From assembly GCA_000149265.1 (NCBI GenBank), contig CH003336.1:549563-613562 (forward strand): a stretch of 64,000 nt of DNA. Reading direction: 5' to 3'. Origin of the DNA: Ciona savignyi (taxonomy: Eukaryota > Chordata > Ascidiacea > Phlebobranchia > Cionidae). A model generated the notes under the pieces. It did no database searches. It saw only the letters and a program-made list of their open reading frames with translations, and was not told the DNA's origin. How positions within the stretch are numbered: the first letter of the stretch is position 1; the number at the start of each line of letters is the position of its first letter. This document shows, piece after piece, positions 32,835-43,044 of the stretch. The translations under genes were made by a program, and so were the position numbers.

Positions 32835-32906
32835 TTAAATGTGTGATTTAATCATTAATAGCAACGAAATAACATTGGTCTACAAGGCTGACTTTAGTTC
32901 GTAAAC
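32835..32906 (+). promoter_or_regulatory. 3' splice-like site 72 bp before the GPCR start codon
   Basis: TTTGTTGTATTTCAG ends at 32,834, a strong acceptor with no coding exon upstream. It is either the end of a 5' UTR intron or a trans-splice acceptor. Confidence 0.45.
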
Positions 32907-33358
32907 ATGGCTTCTGACTTCTCGGTTGCGACGACGTCATTTACGACGGTTAATCAGGAAAATGCAAGTTGGAATGCCACAGATTCGCGAGATGATACCT
33001 ATAGTGGAGACGGCGATTACCCGACGAATCAAGAAGCCGCCCTTGCCGCCATTATTGTTCCCATATTCTTCAGTTTGATTTTTTGTGTCGGACTGATTGG
33101 AAACTCGCTGGTAATTACAGTTATGATGAAGATGTACCGGTACCAGGCTCAGCACGGTCTCAACAACACAAATCGATTCATCTTAAACTTGGCGATATCC
33201 GATCTATTTTTCCTGATTTTCTGCGTGCCATTCCAAGCGACAATATATAGCTTACCAAGTTGGCCATTTGGAAGCTTCATGTGCTCATTCTGTGAGGTCT
33301 GTCAAAACGTGACGATGATAGCCAGCATTTTCACGCTTGTTGCCCTTTCCTTTGATCG
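32907..33358 (+). CDS. GPCR exon 1 (N-terminus to TM3)
   Basis: 150 codons plus two bases. Signal peptide absent, as is usual for class A. Start ATG has AACATGG context. Donor GATCG|GTAAGC. Confidence 0.92.
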
Positions 33359-36300
33359 GTAAGCTCTATTTAAGCCGTATTTGTTTTGCTACAAAGCCTG
33401 GAGCATAGGCGCGTGTAACAGCTAATGTTTAAAGTGAAGAACTGTTTTCGCTAAATATGTGTAATGTTTACCCGACAATTTAACGCTTTTATACACGATT
33501 TACAGATGGCACTCAGACTTATAATAATCGGGTTTAATCATACACATTGAACTGGGTTAGGGAACGTGTTGCAGAAATATTATCGATTTCCTAGACATTT
33601 TTACGAATAAACTACTGTTCACCAAAACTAAATGTTTCATTGCAATATAAAAAATAACACCCTGAAACGTCAAACCGTCTGGGCAGATCAAATCCAATAC
33701 CACCCACGGTGATATATAAGACACAGGCCTTCGCAGTAAAGTTTGTGCTGCTCTTTACCCCAAAACTAGAAATAAATAGTTTAATTCAATCGATTACTCC
33801 TAAGGTATTCTAGATGTGCCAACATAAAATCGAAGAAAAGCGAATTAATCTTTTTCACTTTGTTACTCAAATACTGGATTGTCACTTATCAAGGAACCAA
33901 TTACGCAACATTTTAAACCAATAGTTAACATGATTTGTTTGTTTAAAACAGGGGACGGGGAATTTTACGCCGAGGCATTTTTAGAAAAGGTCTTAAATAA
34001 TTTATACTCCTGTCGGCAACAAACCGCAACATATAGGTGGGCCGGTTTCGCGGCAATGTTTACCTTTGTTGTAATCGCTTATATTATCTGTAAAACAACA
34101 TTTTTCTCATTTACTCGGCATTGCAACTATAGAGAAGTGCTTTCCAAACTGCCACGACTTATATGGGACGTTTAAGACGGAAAAGATGTTTTGGTCGAAT
34201 ACGTAAAGATATAAATCAATAAAATTTCAATGTTTTACTAAAATCCGTTTCAAATTATTTATTTCAGAAGTCATTATTTTCGGTTAGTTATTTTTAGAAG
34301 TCAATATTTTCGGTTAGTATATTTATTTCTTTGTTTAAAAGAAATGACTTTGTTTTTAGCTTCTTTGCTGTAGTCTACGCGACTTCTGCAAAGCAGTTAC
34401 GGACCAGAACAAACGCTAACAGAGGACTGATTTTTATCTGGGTAGCAGCCGTTGGCATCGGGACACCTTCGGCTTTAACAAGGGCTCAGGTGGGTGGTTT
34501 GCTAATACAACCGCCCAGGTGTGATTTGCAAGATCTCGTTTGCTAATTCGAATGTTTATGTATTCGGAAGAAATTGATCAAATATTAATTTAATTGACCT
34601 CACACACGCGCCCCCTGATTTTAAAATCCCGAATTGGCTCGTTACGTGGCTTATAACGACGTGAAGAACTAAGATAAATGGATCTTCAGCACATCGCGAT
34701 AACTTATCAAGATATATAATTGATTCCGTATTATGTGATGTGTCTGATGTGACTTGATATCATTTGAATTATACATGCACCTGGCGACTGAAAATAACCA
34801 TTACAGACATATAGTTAGTTGTATATTCAGTTAGTTGATTTATTATGAAATATTACAACATTATTTAGTGATTGTTTAATTATTGGCAGACAATTTACCA
34901 TCAGAATAAAAAAAACATCACAGTAAAGGAAACAACTGTAGTTTTTAATATACCTTTTACATAGGTTTATTAGTAAGGATGTAGACAAACCCTTAATATC
35001 AACGTTGTTGTATTAATATTTGAATTCTCTTAATGCGTACGAAGGGCTTTAATTTGACATTAAGCCCGGCAGTATATGTCCAAATAGAGAAATGCATTAG
35101 GGCATTTTCCAAATGCGCACTGGCATTGGCGCTATGTTCCCAATTCTTTGAATAATTAATACATATTCGTTTTCAATTAATAACGGGCTCACATTGCAAA
35201 ACGGGTCAATGTTTTTTTTAATGACTTCGACTTCGAATAATAAACAGCGAAATACAGCAGAAATGGCGCAAAATTAAATCTATAATGGCATACTAGAAAA
35301 TAAGAAAAACACGCTAAATTGACACGTCATCAATCTTGTGTTAGCAAATTAAATCTTGGAGGGCGGCTGCATTTAAAGCTATCAACGTATTCGTAACTCT
35401 TTCGTCGATGGATATTATATGGACTGCGAAATTGTATTTTAAGCAGCATGCCATCATGTTTTTCATTTTTTCACACGATATCTTAATTCAGCACAGGATA
35501 TCTTAATTCATTTTTTTTCACACGATATCTTAAAATTTCGTGATAGCGGAATCCGTATCATTTTATATAAAGTAATAGACATAATTCGCTACACCGACTA
35601 TGCTAGCTTTATTCAGTAAGGTGACATATTGTGGTAGTTTCGAATTTCAATCGAGACATAAATGTTCCTTTTACGATTACCCTATTTGTATCATATACCT
35701 CCCGAATATAACAGCAGGTCTCGCACACGGGGTCACGTCATTACTGATTATGTAATATGCGGCTATACACACTTCGTTTAAATAACCATTCGCTATTGTT
35801 TACTACAGGTTCACACACTTTGTTTAAATAACCATTCGTTTTGTTTACTATAGGTTGATTACCAAGGGTTGACTCTTTGTGTCCCGAATGCTAATATGGG
35901 GACGTGGTATGTCGGCTACCAACTTATCAGCTTCCTGCTCGGATACTTGCTTCCTTTGCTCATCATCCTCAGTTGCTATGTCGGTGTTTTGCTCGCCATG
36001 TGCAAGAATGCAAGAAGCAGCGCACTTGTGCGGAGCAAGAACGCACGCGGGTCAAGGAAACGCGTGACAAGAGTAGTCATCATGGTGGTAAGTGTGTCTT
36101 GGTGATTTTTGCATTTTTTTTACTGAGCCAAGTTTCGAACCCATGATGGACTAGACAAAAGGTCCGTTTTTGTACAAAAGTCGGAATATATATTGGTCGC
36201 GCTAACCATTCGGCCACTCGACCGTATTTTTGCATTCTACCGAGCATGACTTCGAATAGAAATTGTTGTTTCCTTATTGTGTTCTGTTTAAAATTCATTA

Positions 36301-37316
36301 TCTAAAAATAGAAATTGTATTTGTGGTGTTCTGTTTAAATTTATTATCTAAAAAAAGAAATTGTATTTATGGTGTTCTGTTTAAAATTCATTATCTGAAA
36401 ATAAAAATTGTATTTATGGTGTTCTGTTTAAAATTCATTATCTAAAAATAGAAATTGTATTTGTGGTGTTCTGTTTAAAATTTATTATCTAAAAAAAAAT
36501 TGTATTTATGGTGTTTTGTTTAAAATTCATTATCTAAAAATAGAAATTGTATTTATGGTGTTCTGTTTAAAATTTATTATCTAAAAATAGAAATTGTATT
36601 TACAGTGTTTTGTTTAAAATTCATTAATTAAAACGACTTTCGGTTTGATTGACATGACTCTTGTCTTTTAGGTCATTGTCTTCACGATCAATTGGTTTCC
36701 TCACCACTTGGTGGCGATGTGGACCAGCTTCGGAGACTTCCCCTACACATCTGAGACATTTGTCCTACTTATCCTCGGTCATTGCCTCTCATACGCCAAT
36801 TCATGCCTCAACCCATTGGTGTACGCGTTCGTCTCAAACCGATTCCGCGCGGATTTCAAAAAAGCATTCACCTGCCAGTACTTTAACGAGGCGGTGGTCA
36901 ACATACGCGCTTACTCTCGTAGATTTGTTCAGTCGTTTAGCTTCCATATGCGCCCGAGGATGTCCAGTTCTGATGAGAGTGCGAGCCGAGATCGTCCGCT
37001 AAATCCGCGTCCGCCTATTGTATCCGAATCCGTTTACTCGAAGGGAATAGCTAGTGGTGTGGACGAGCAGGTAACTTGTACAATAACGCTGACCCCGGAG
37101 CAACTTAAGAAGTCGTTTTTGCCGGAGAATGAAAATGAAGACAAGGAGCTTGTAAACTATCCGGACACTAATCTATTGGGAAATGCAACTCATCAAACTA
37201 CTACGTTATCGTACTGCAATGGCCAGGAAAAGTCGTACAAAACCGAAGTTACAATTTTAAAGGAAAGTCAAGACTTTCTAGATGACGATTCGGGTGAAGA
37301 CGACACTCTACTATGA
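32907..37316 (+). CDS. Galanin/allatostatin-A-type class A GPCR, complete, four exons
   Basis: A 486-residue seven-helix receptor, probably a plasma-membrane neuropeptide receptor. Exons: 32907-33358, 34360-34489, 35854-36087, 36672-37316 (TGA). The N-terminus has sequons N19AS and N23AT. TM1 has GLIGNSLV, TM2 LNLAISDLFF, before TM3 LPSWPFGSFMC, the end of TM3 ALSFDRFF, ECL2 GLTLCVPN, TM6 VFTINWFPHH, TM7 HCLSYANSCLNPLVYAF, then FKKAFTC with a possible palmitoyl Cys. WPFG, WFPHH and HCLSYANSCLNP point to the galanin/allatostatin-A/kisspeptin receptor group, closest by eye to galanin receptors. The first coding intron splits the Arg codon of the DRF motif, as I recall for GALR2/GALR3. Oddities: DRF not DRY, N not C in the TM6 CWxP position, and a long acidic C-tail of about 150 residues. 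Confidence 0.9.
34360..34489 (+). CDS. GPCR exon 2 (ICL2 and TM4)
   Basis: Reads FFAVVYATSAKQLRTRTNAN then RGLIFIWVAAVGIGTPSALT. Acceptor TTGTTTTTAG, donor CAG|GTGGGT. TM4 Trp is in IFIWV. Confidence 0.9.
35766..35853 (+). repeat. Tandem duplication of an acceptor region, 44-bp units
   Basis: ACACTTCGTTTAAATAACCA...TTTACTACAG and ACACTTTGTTTAAATAACCA...TTTACTATAG lie head to tail before GPCR exon 3. Use of the first AG would add codons ending in an in-frame TAG. Confidence 0.85.
35854..36087 (+). CDS. GPCR exon 3 (ECL2, TM5, ICL3)
   Basis: Reads VDYQGLTLCVPNANMGTWYV, then LLGYLLPLLIILSCYVGVLL and a basic ICL3 KNARGSRKRVTRVV. Acceptor TTTACTATAG (a tandem copy lies 44 bp upstream), donor GTG|GTAAGT. 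Confidence 0.92.
36116..36227 (-). mobile_element. SINE family B copy
   Basis: TTTTTTACTGAGCCAAGTTT...CGCTAACCATTCGGCCACTC; lies 30 bp after the donor of GPCR exon 3. Confidence 0.85.
36248..36630. repeat. 47-bp minisatellite, about eight units
   Basis: AAATTCATTATCTAAAAATA + GAAATTGTATTTGTGGTGTT + CTGTTTA repeated in GPCR intron 3, ending about 40 bp before exon 4. Confidence 0.92.
36672..37316 (+). CDS. GPCR exon 4 (TM6, TM7, C-tail)
   Basis: 214 codons and stop. TM6 FTINWFPHHLVAMW, TM7 NPLVYAF, then a Ser/Asp/Glu-rich tail ending SGEDDTLL. Acceptor TTGTCTTTTAG. Confidence 0.93.
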   Translation, partial: VIVFTINWFPHHLVAMWTSFGDFPYTSETFVLLILGHCLSYANSCLNPLVYAFVSNRFRADFKKAFTCQYFNEAVVNIRAYSRRFVQSFSFHMRPRMSSSDESASRDRPLNPRPPIVSESVYSKGIASGVDEQVTCTITLTPEQLKKSFLPENENEDKELVNYPDTNLLGNATHQTTTLSYCNGQEKSYKTEVTILKESQDFLDDDSGEDDTLL

Positions 37317-37601
37317 AAAAAGAAAAAAACTAAGCAAAACAATTTCACTTTTATATACACGTTACAAACCGTTTGACTGTATATATTACACACAAGCCCA
37401 TTGGCCGCAAAATCATAAACATAGTCCAAGTTTACACACGCAATGTACATTCGCTCTAACTTCACTCTGCCACCTTGTTCAATGCTTCACATTTGTTGAT
37501 TGCCATTCTGCTTAACTGTCGTCTGTTCTTCCATTTGCGTTTATTACTTTTGCCCGAAAGCTATGCTTTCCTGTATGTATAAAGATCACTTGCCACCAAC
37601 A

Positions 37602-37620
37602 AATAAAATGAAACAATAAA
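37602..37620 (+). terminator. GPCR polyadenylation signals
   Basis: Two AATAAA hexamers at 37,602 and 37,615, about 290 bp after the stop. Confidence 0.7.
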
Positions 37621-37974
37621 ATACTCTTTTGTGTGTTTTAAGTTTATCACCCATTTTGAGAAGTTGGCATTATACTGTATGTGTTTACATTCCACATAGA
37701 AAAACTGTTTTAAGCATATAATTAAGATAGTATTTGTTGTAAACGAGGCATTTAAGGTTCGAGGAAGTCCTATGATGCATATTTAAATGAAAGTTTTTCT
37801 GCCTCAGTAGATTTATGATTTATTGGGTGTTACATTACAACAGTCCGGCTATATATTTCGCAATATAAAATAATTCGTAAAGACAGTCTTGCCAATGGCT
37901 ATTTCTACCAATTGAGGCATACAATACAAGAAATCCTAACTCTGATATAAATCAGTTAAAAGGTAGTGAGTGTG

Positions 37975-38062
37975 TTCAAACCAGTCGCCATCTTTCCGAC
38001 TGTGTACGTAATTAGGCAAGGCATAAAGTTACCTAAACCCAGTGGAATAGTAAAGGAATGTG
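37975..38062 (+). mobile_element. SINE family A fragment, degenerate
   Basis: CAAACCAGTCGCCATC, AGGCAAGGCATAAAGTTACC, AACCCAGTGGAATAG recall the family A body. Confidence 0.45.
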
Positions 38063-39360
38063 CAAAAAGGGTTTAACCCTTTTTAAATCTTTTTTTGGCG
38101 CCAAATCTTATTTTGCATTACGAAATCTATTTGAGAACAATATATTATCCGTGACGTAACAATGCCAATTGTGCATTAGATAATAATACGACTGCCAGTG
38201 CAATAACCCCTTGTAAGTTGTTTTACTGGTACAGTAATAAGTTAAAATATTCTATCCTTCATTTATAATGTTGTTCAATGTTTTAAGAGATCAAACCATT
38301 GTAACAATAATTATAATAAAACACAAGATATAAGTTATTAGTTACTTAAACATAGCTGCTACTAAAATGGATATGTCTAGTTCTAATCGGTTTGTATTCA
38401 ATAACAAGTTTCTTTCTATATTGATTTTATCGAAATTCGTTCAATTGTTAGCAGTCGGAAAGCATTATTTCGATCTGGCTTGAGCGATTCGATGAATGGA
38501 TAAAGCCAGAAAATCCAGCTTCTGTATATGATAGATATAGCTGACGCACATGGTTGACTGTGTGTAAAATAGTCGCTCGCTTAATATTAAAATGAACACT
38601 TAATATGCGGTTAGTGGTCATTGTCAATCAAGTAAGCACTTTGCTGGAATTGAACGTGGTTACGTCTAGTCGGTGAAATATTCAATTTCAGGATCTATAC
38701 TGCAACCTTCTACGGAATTAATGAACTGTTATATCTGATTAGCGCAGTAATCCCTAACAACAGTTTGAACATCAAAATTAGAAGCAATATGCAATCGATT
38801 TTTAATCAAAAGCAAACTTCATTGTGTGTTTAGCTTTTTGTAGATTAAACAAATATGACGTAGGCTGAAATGACAAAAATATGACTTAAAATGACGTATA
38901 GAGCGAGCATTCTTATTAATTCCTGTAGCATTTAAAAATACAGAGTCTTACATACAGGTAATTAATTGACGTTGTTTTAAGGAAACCGGTCTATTTATCA
39001 TGGTTTTCCGCTCGTCTGTTCCGGTCCTTCCAGCCAATAGTTGGTTGTTTCAATCATTTGGTCTAGAACCAGTGGCCGGAAAGAATTTGATAAATATATT
39101 GGCATGGGAAGTAATCTATAACGAACCGTGCAAGCTCTTATTAATATTCATTATGGGCTGTCTTTGCAATTATATGCGTCGGTGATTTTCCTGACACTAG
39201 ATTAAAATAGGTGGCCAAGAAAACGAACCGTGACACATAAGCGCATTCAAAGAACAGTGTTAAACTTTCTGTCATGTTCCCTTTTATTAAGGTTTAATTG
39301 CCTGTTGAGCAACAGCTAAACACAACAAAACACATTATGGCCGCAATAAAACACAGAATT

Positions 39361-39458
39361 GTCCGCCGGTTAGTCTGGCGGTTTAGTGCGTCGCCTTTCA
39401 ATAGAAAGGTTGCAGGTACGAAACTGTTCACTAGCTAGTCGGTTGTGTTCTTGGAAAA
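39361..39458 (+). mobile_element. SINE family A head, arm of an inverted pair
   Basis: GTCCGCCGGTTAGTCTGGCG ... GCTAGTCGGTTGTGTTCTTG then breaks off into the opposite-strand copy. Confidence 0.75.
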
Positions 39459-39625
39459 GTCGGGTTACAAGAGCAATGTGTTATGTATGATTCACACGAT
39501 CCTTAAATTTGGTAGAAACCATTAATTTGCTAGGTTCAGGCAATCTCGTCCCAAGGACACAGCCGACCAGCTAGCGACCAATTTCGAAGGTACACCTTTC
39601 GGTTGAAAGGCGTCCCAACCGGTTG
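39459..39625 (-). mobile_element. SINE family A head, second arm
   Basis: GTGTTATGTATGATTCACAC ... GGACACAGCCGACCAGCTAG ... CAACCGGTTGGAC on the plus strand; complements the previous arm over its tRNA-like head. Confidence 0.75.
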
Positions 39626-39713
39626 GACAATAGAAATATATACAAAAAAATTCCGTATCGAACCCAGCATCACTAGATCTAACCGTCGGATAATAAATCC
39701 GAACGAATTGTAC

Positions 39714-39828
39714 GGGTCGTTTGGCCGAATGGTTAACGCGACCGATACATATACCGACTCTTACACAAAAAACGGTCCCTGGTGGTGACGCGACCATCAG
39801 GGTTCGAAACTTGGCTCTATTAAAAAAA
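39714..39828 (+). mobile_element. SINE family B copy (tandem 1)
   Basis: GGGTCGTTTGGCCGAATGGT...GGGTTCGAAACTTGGCTC and an A-rich tail. Confidence 0.88.
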
Positions 39829-39842
39829 AAAATCCGAACGAT

Positions 39843-39953
39843 CGTACGGTCGTGTGGCCAAATGGTTAACGCGACCGATACATATACCGACTGCTATACA
39901 AAAACGGTCCTAGCGACGAGCCCATAATAGGTTCGAAACTTGGCTCGGTAAGA
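39843..39953 (+). mobile_element. SINE family B copy (tandem 2)
   Basis: GGTCGTGTGGCCAAATGGTT...AGGTTCGAAACTTGGCTC. A third partial 3' end (TGGCTCC.AACTGAGC) follows to about 40,015. Confidence 0.88.
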
Positions 39954-40334
39954 AAAGAATCCGAACGATCGTGTGGCTCCAAACTGAGCGTGTGGATCCA
40001 AACTGAGCCCGGTAAAAAAGAAAAAAATTGTAATCAATCCGTGTACGAAAGGAAGCCGTAAATACTGCTATGTTAATTTATATCAGTGTTTATTAAGCTT
40101 TGAAGTTTGATAAGATCTTGGTATTTTTGAGTTATTCAAAGGTATAATCAATCACTTTTTAATTGCCCTTATGTAAATAGCAGAATTTTGTACTCATTAG
40201 GGGTTAGCTAAAACGTGTCAATGGTATGTTTTAAGGAGCTAACTTTAAATTACAGGTCCAATTTTATGTGGCAAATTAAAAATTCCCTCTCTATTCAATG
40301 ATTACAAGATAACATTTACCAAAGAGAATCGCTT

Positions 40335-40444
40335 TAGTCGTACGGGCGTGTGCAATTGTGACCGATACTTAACATATACCGACCTATACAAAAACGGTCC
40401 GATAGATGTGCCCATCATTAGTTAGAAACTTGGCTAAATAAAAA
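40335..40444 (+). mobile_element. SINE family B copy, degenerate
   Basis: TAGTCGTACGGGCGTGTGCA ... AGTTAGAAACTTGGCTAAAT. Confidence 0.65.
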
Positions 40445-41227
40445 AATCGGTTTCGACAAACTAAACTACATATTTAGTAATAACTCTGCACACAAACCCA
40501 TATAAATAGCGTTGTAGTTGAAACAGCTGTTGTAACGTCGCGTAATTGAAAAATGTCGATATTCAATCCAAATTTAGGATTTTAGTTTTTATATTTATGA
40601 TTGATTAAGCCCTTTTAGTATTAATTAGAAATGGGAAATAGGGTGGGGTCAGGCAAACATGTTCTTAATCAACAAATTAACATTTTATTGGTTTTTCATT
40701 CTTTTGATGTGAAATTTACTGAATTGGGTAAATATCCTGAGTGAACCCATCTTTATAGATGGGTTTTAACCAATTAATGGACGTGTATGAGCGACAGAAT
40801 GTGACGAGTGGTACCCTCCATTAGTCATTGTTTTTAAACGAGTGTTTTTCTAAGTAACTATGGTGGTCAATACCCAATGTTCGTACGGTTAGAAGCAGCA
40901 TGTGCTAGGGGCCTAATCACTTTCGATCCAAATCTTTACAATCGCATTTAATAAGATATAGATCCAGATTATTTTGGACTGAGGCTTCACAAGCTGATTT
41001 GTTAACTGAAATCATCCAAGTGTGACAACATAAAACAATTAAATACGAAATTGGCATTCAGCTAGTGGCAATGGATAAATGACGCCGCAACGCCTTTAAA
41101 GTAAAACAATTATTGCCGCTGCGGTGTACTGATTAGGTCTGGTGACACGGTTAAGGCTAAATTGTTTTATTAGGTTTTGGTTGTTTTAAAATGTAGTTTA
41201 AGGTGGGCCAAAATGAGACTGTTTTTT

Positions 41228-41335
41228 TTACCGAGCCAAGTTTCAAAACCTAGATGGGCTCGTCACCATGCCCATTTTTTGTATAAGAGTTTGTATATGT
41301 ATCGGACGCGTTAACTATTTCAGCCACACGACCGT
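41228..41335 (-). mobile_element. SINE family B copy
   Basis: TTTTACCGAGCCAAGTTTCA...TATTTCAGCCACACGACCGT on the plus strand. Confidence 0.85.
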
Positions 41336-41449
41336 GTAAAATTAGACTGTTTTACTCAAGAGTTGCAAATCGGTTCGGGATTAAAAAATCTCGAAAAATA
41401 AAGAAATTTCCGATTGGATCGTATATAGCGCTTTCATCGCTATGAAAAG

Positions 41450-41592
41450 TAGTTCTAACCCTGTCTCAAACACTAATCTCAACCCCAGAACAATGTTAAC
41501 CCCAATCCTAACATTAATATTATGGCTTTTGTAATTATGAAGTATAGTAAGCGATCCAAGCGCTCCATGCGGTCCTGTAGTATTTAGAGGTA
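41450..41592. mobile_element. MITE core fragment joined to foldback fragment
   Basis: CCCTGTCTCAAACACTAATC is the GGAGGGAAA MITE core; CAAGCGCTCCATGCGGTCCT + GTAGTATTTAGAGG is one arm of the ACTACAGGATC foldback family. Confidence 0.5.
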
Positions 41593-42004
41593 TCGCAGAT
41601 TAACGGACCGACCCAGTTTTGAAGGTTTAAATAATGAATAAGAGCTGTATTCTGTCACCCCTGCCAAAGTAACAAACAAACCGCGGTTCCATGTTAGTTG
41701 TATATGATTATGTGGCCACAAACAGCGGTGGGAGGCAATAATAACAACATATAAAAAGTCGGTAAGAGGGAAAACACGAGAACTAAATCAAAAAAAGGAA
41801 ATAATTCGGCGTTTTCTGTAATACTGGTTAAAAATAACGACGCCGTTGATTTTGTGAAGCACCGAATTTGATTTAACAGCTTTTTCGAAAGACGCACGCG
41901 TTTAGGTTAATAAAATCTAGCACAATGTTAAGACATTCACTTAACGCACAAAAAAACAAAATTACGTTAAGTATTGAACAAGATCACCGTGCGAGGGGAA
42001 TACC

Positions 42005-42253
42005 CTAATTAAATGGAGTGCGGACCAAGTGGTACTGCAGAATAAATCGGAACTCCGCGGTAAAAGAAGCGACGTCATTAAAAGTGATTTGAAAACCTTC
42101 ACTAAATATTAGCAAGCGTGGCACGGTGGGCAGCAGGAAATAGTCCGGAAGAATAGCTTTGTGGGTGCTGTGAGGTGAAGTTGTCGGAATTGGTCGGTGG
42201 CAGTGCGCTGTACCACGTGCAGTCGCTACCAGTTGCTCATTATGGAGCTTCAC
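42005..42253 (-). other. Open frame at the 3' side of the MPRIP-like gene, role unclear
   Basis: 82 codons from ATG, after an acceptor TATCCACAG. The frame does not match the phase of the previous likely exon (42972-43044). Joined in that phase the next codons are GTG TGA, so this may be the 3' UTR exon with the stop. Confidence 0.3.
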
Positions 42254-42310
42254 ACCTGTGGATACGATCGGGTTACTCTGTGGTCGGGGTATGTGCGGAC
42301 GTTATATTAC

Positions 42311-42602
42311 TAGATTAGTCTAGTGGGTTAGTACGTCGCCTTTCAGCCGCGAAGGGTTGCAGATTAGAAACTGGTCGCTAGCTAGTCGGTTTGTCCTTGA
42401 GTAGGGCAGTTAACGGACATTGCCTGAACCCAGCGGATCAATGGTTCTACCAAATTGAAGGAACGTGTTAATCATACACAACGCACTGCAATAGCTCCGG
42501 TAACCTGACGATGGGCGCGAGGTGATCTGACGATTGCCCGTGTGTTAACCCCCTTGGTTTTCCCATTCATGGGGATAAACGTGAATATCCAATCCTATCC
42601 TA
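42311..42602 (+). mobile_element. SINE family A copy, near full length
   Basis: GATTAGTCTAGTGGGTTAGT head, AACCCAGCGGATCAATGG body, GTGAATATCCAATCCTATCC tail. Confidence 0.9.
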
Positions 42603-42971
42603 GTGGTCGAGTCCACTGTACCGTGGTATGGACACGGAGATTATATTTATCATCTACAACATGATGATATACAACTGACAATTTCGCTTGTGTGGCCGAC
42701 TTGTAGAGCATTAGACATCGGCCGGAAGGTTGTGTAATCGAAACCAGCTACTTTCTAGCCTTGTGTTCTTTCCACTTTGAGGTAAATGTGCTTTTACTTT
42801 GAGGTAAATAGTTGTACTTACTATGTCCACTATCAAGCTTAGATCAACTACATTGTATTGATAAAATGCTTCCGTAGTTAAGATAAAATAATTTATCTTA
42901 AATAAGTATTAAAGTAAATTAATAATGGGGCAGGAACGAGGGCATTTTCACGAGGTTCTTCAGTTACTCAC

Positions 42972-43044
42972 CTTGGATCGGTTGCTTCGATCGGAACTTC
43001 GGCGTTTAACGGCGGCGCTGCTTGGCGTAGTCACGTGCGTCGCT
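42972..43044 (-). CDS. MPRIP-like exon near the C-terminus, tentative
   Basis: ATHVTTPSSAAVKRRSSDRS-NRSK, basic and Ser-rich. Strong acceptor GCCATCTTACAG and donor AAG|GTGAGT. The phase from exon 43373-43550 is met only if the AG two bases later (43042) is used. Confidence 0.55.

Larger units (their letters stand above)
37621..41450. other. Intergenic DNA between convergent genes
   Basis: Mostly AT-rich with SINE fragments; no coding exon or RNA gene recognised. Confidence 0.6.

Noticed and set aside
33879..34175. 98-codon frame in GPCR intron 1 with a hydrophobic stretch
   Set aside because: It lies between two receptor exons that join in phase without it, and shows no family motif.
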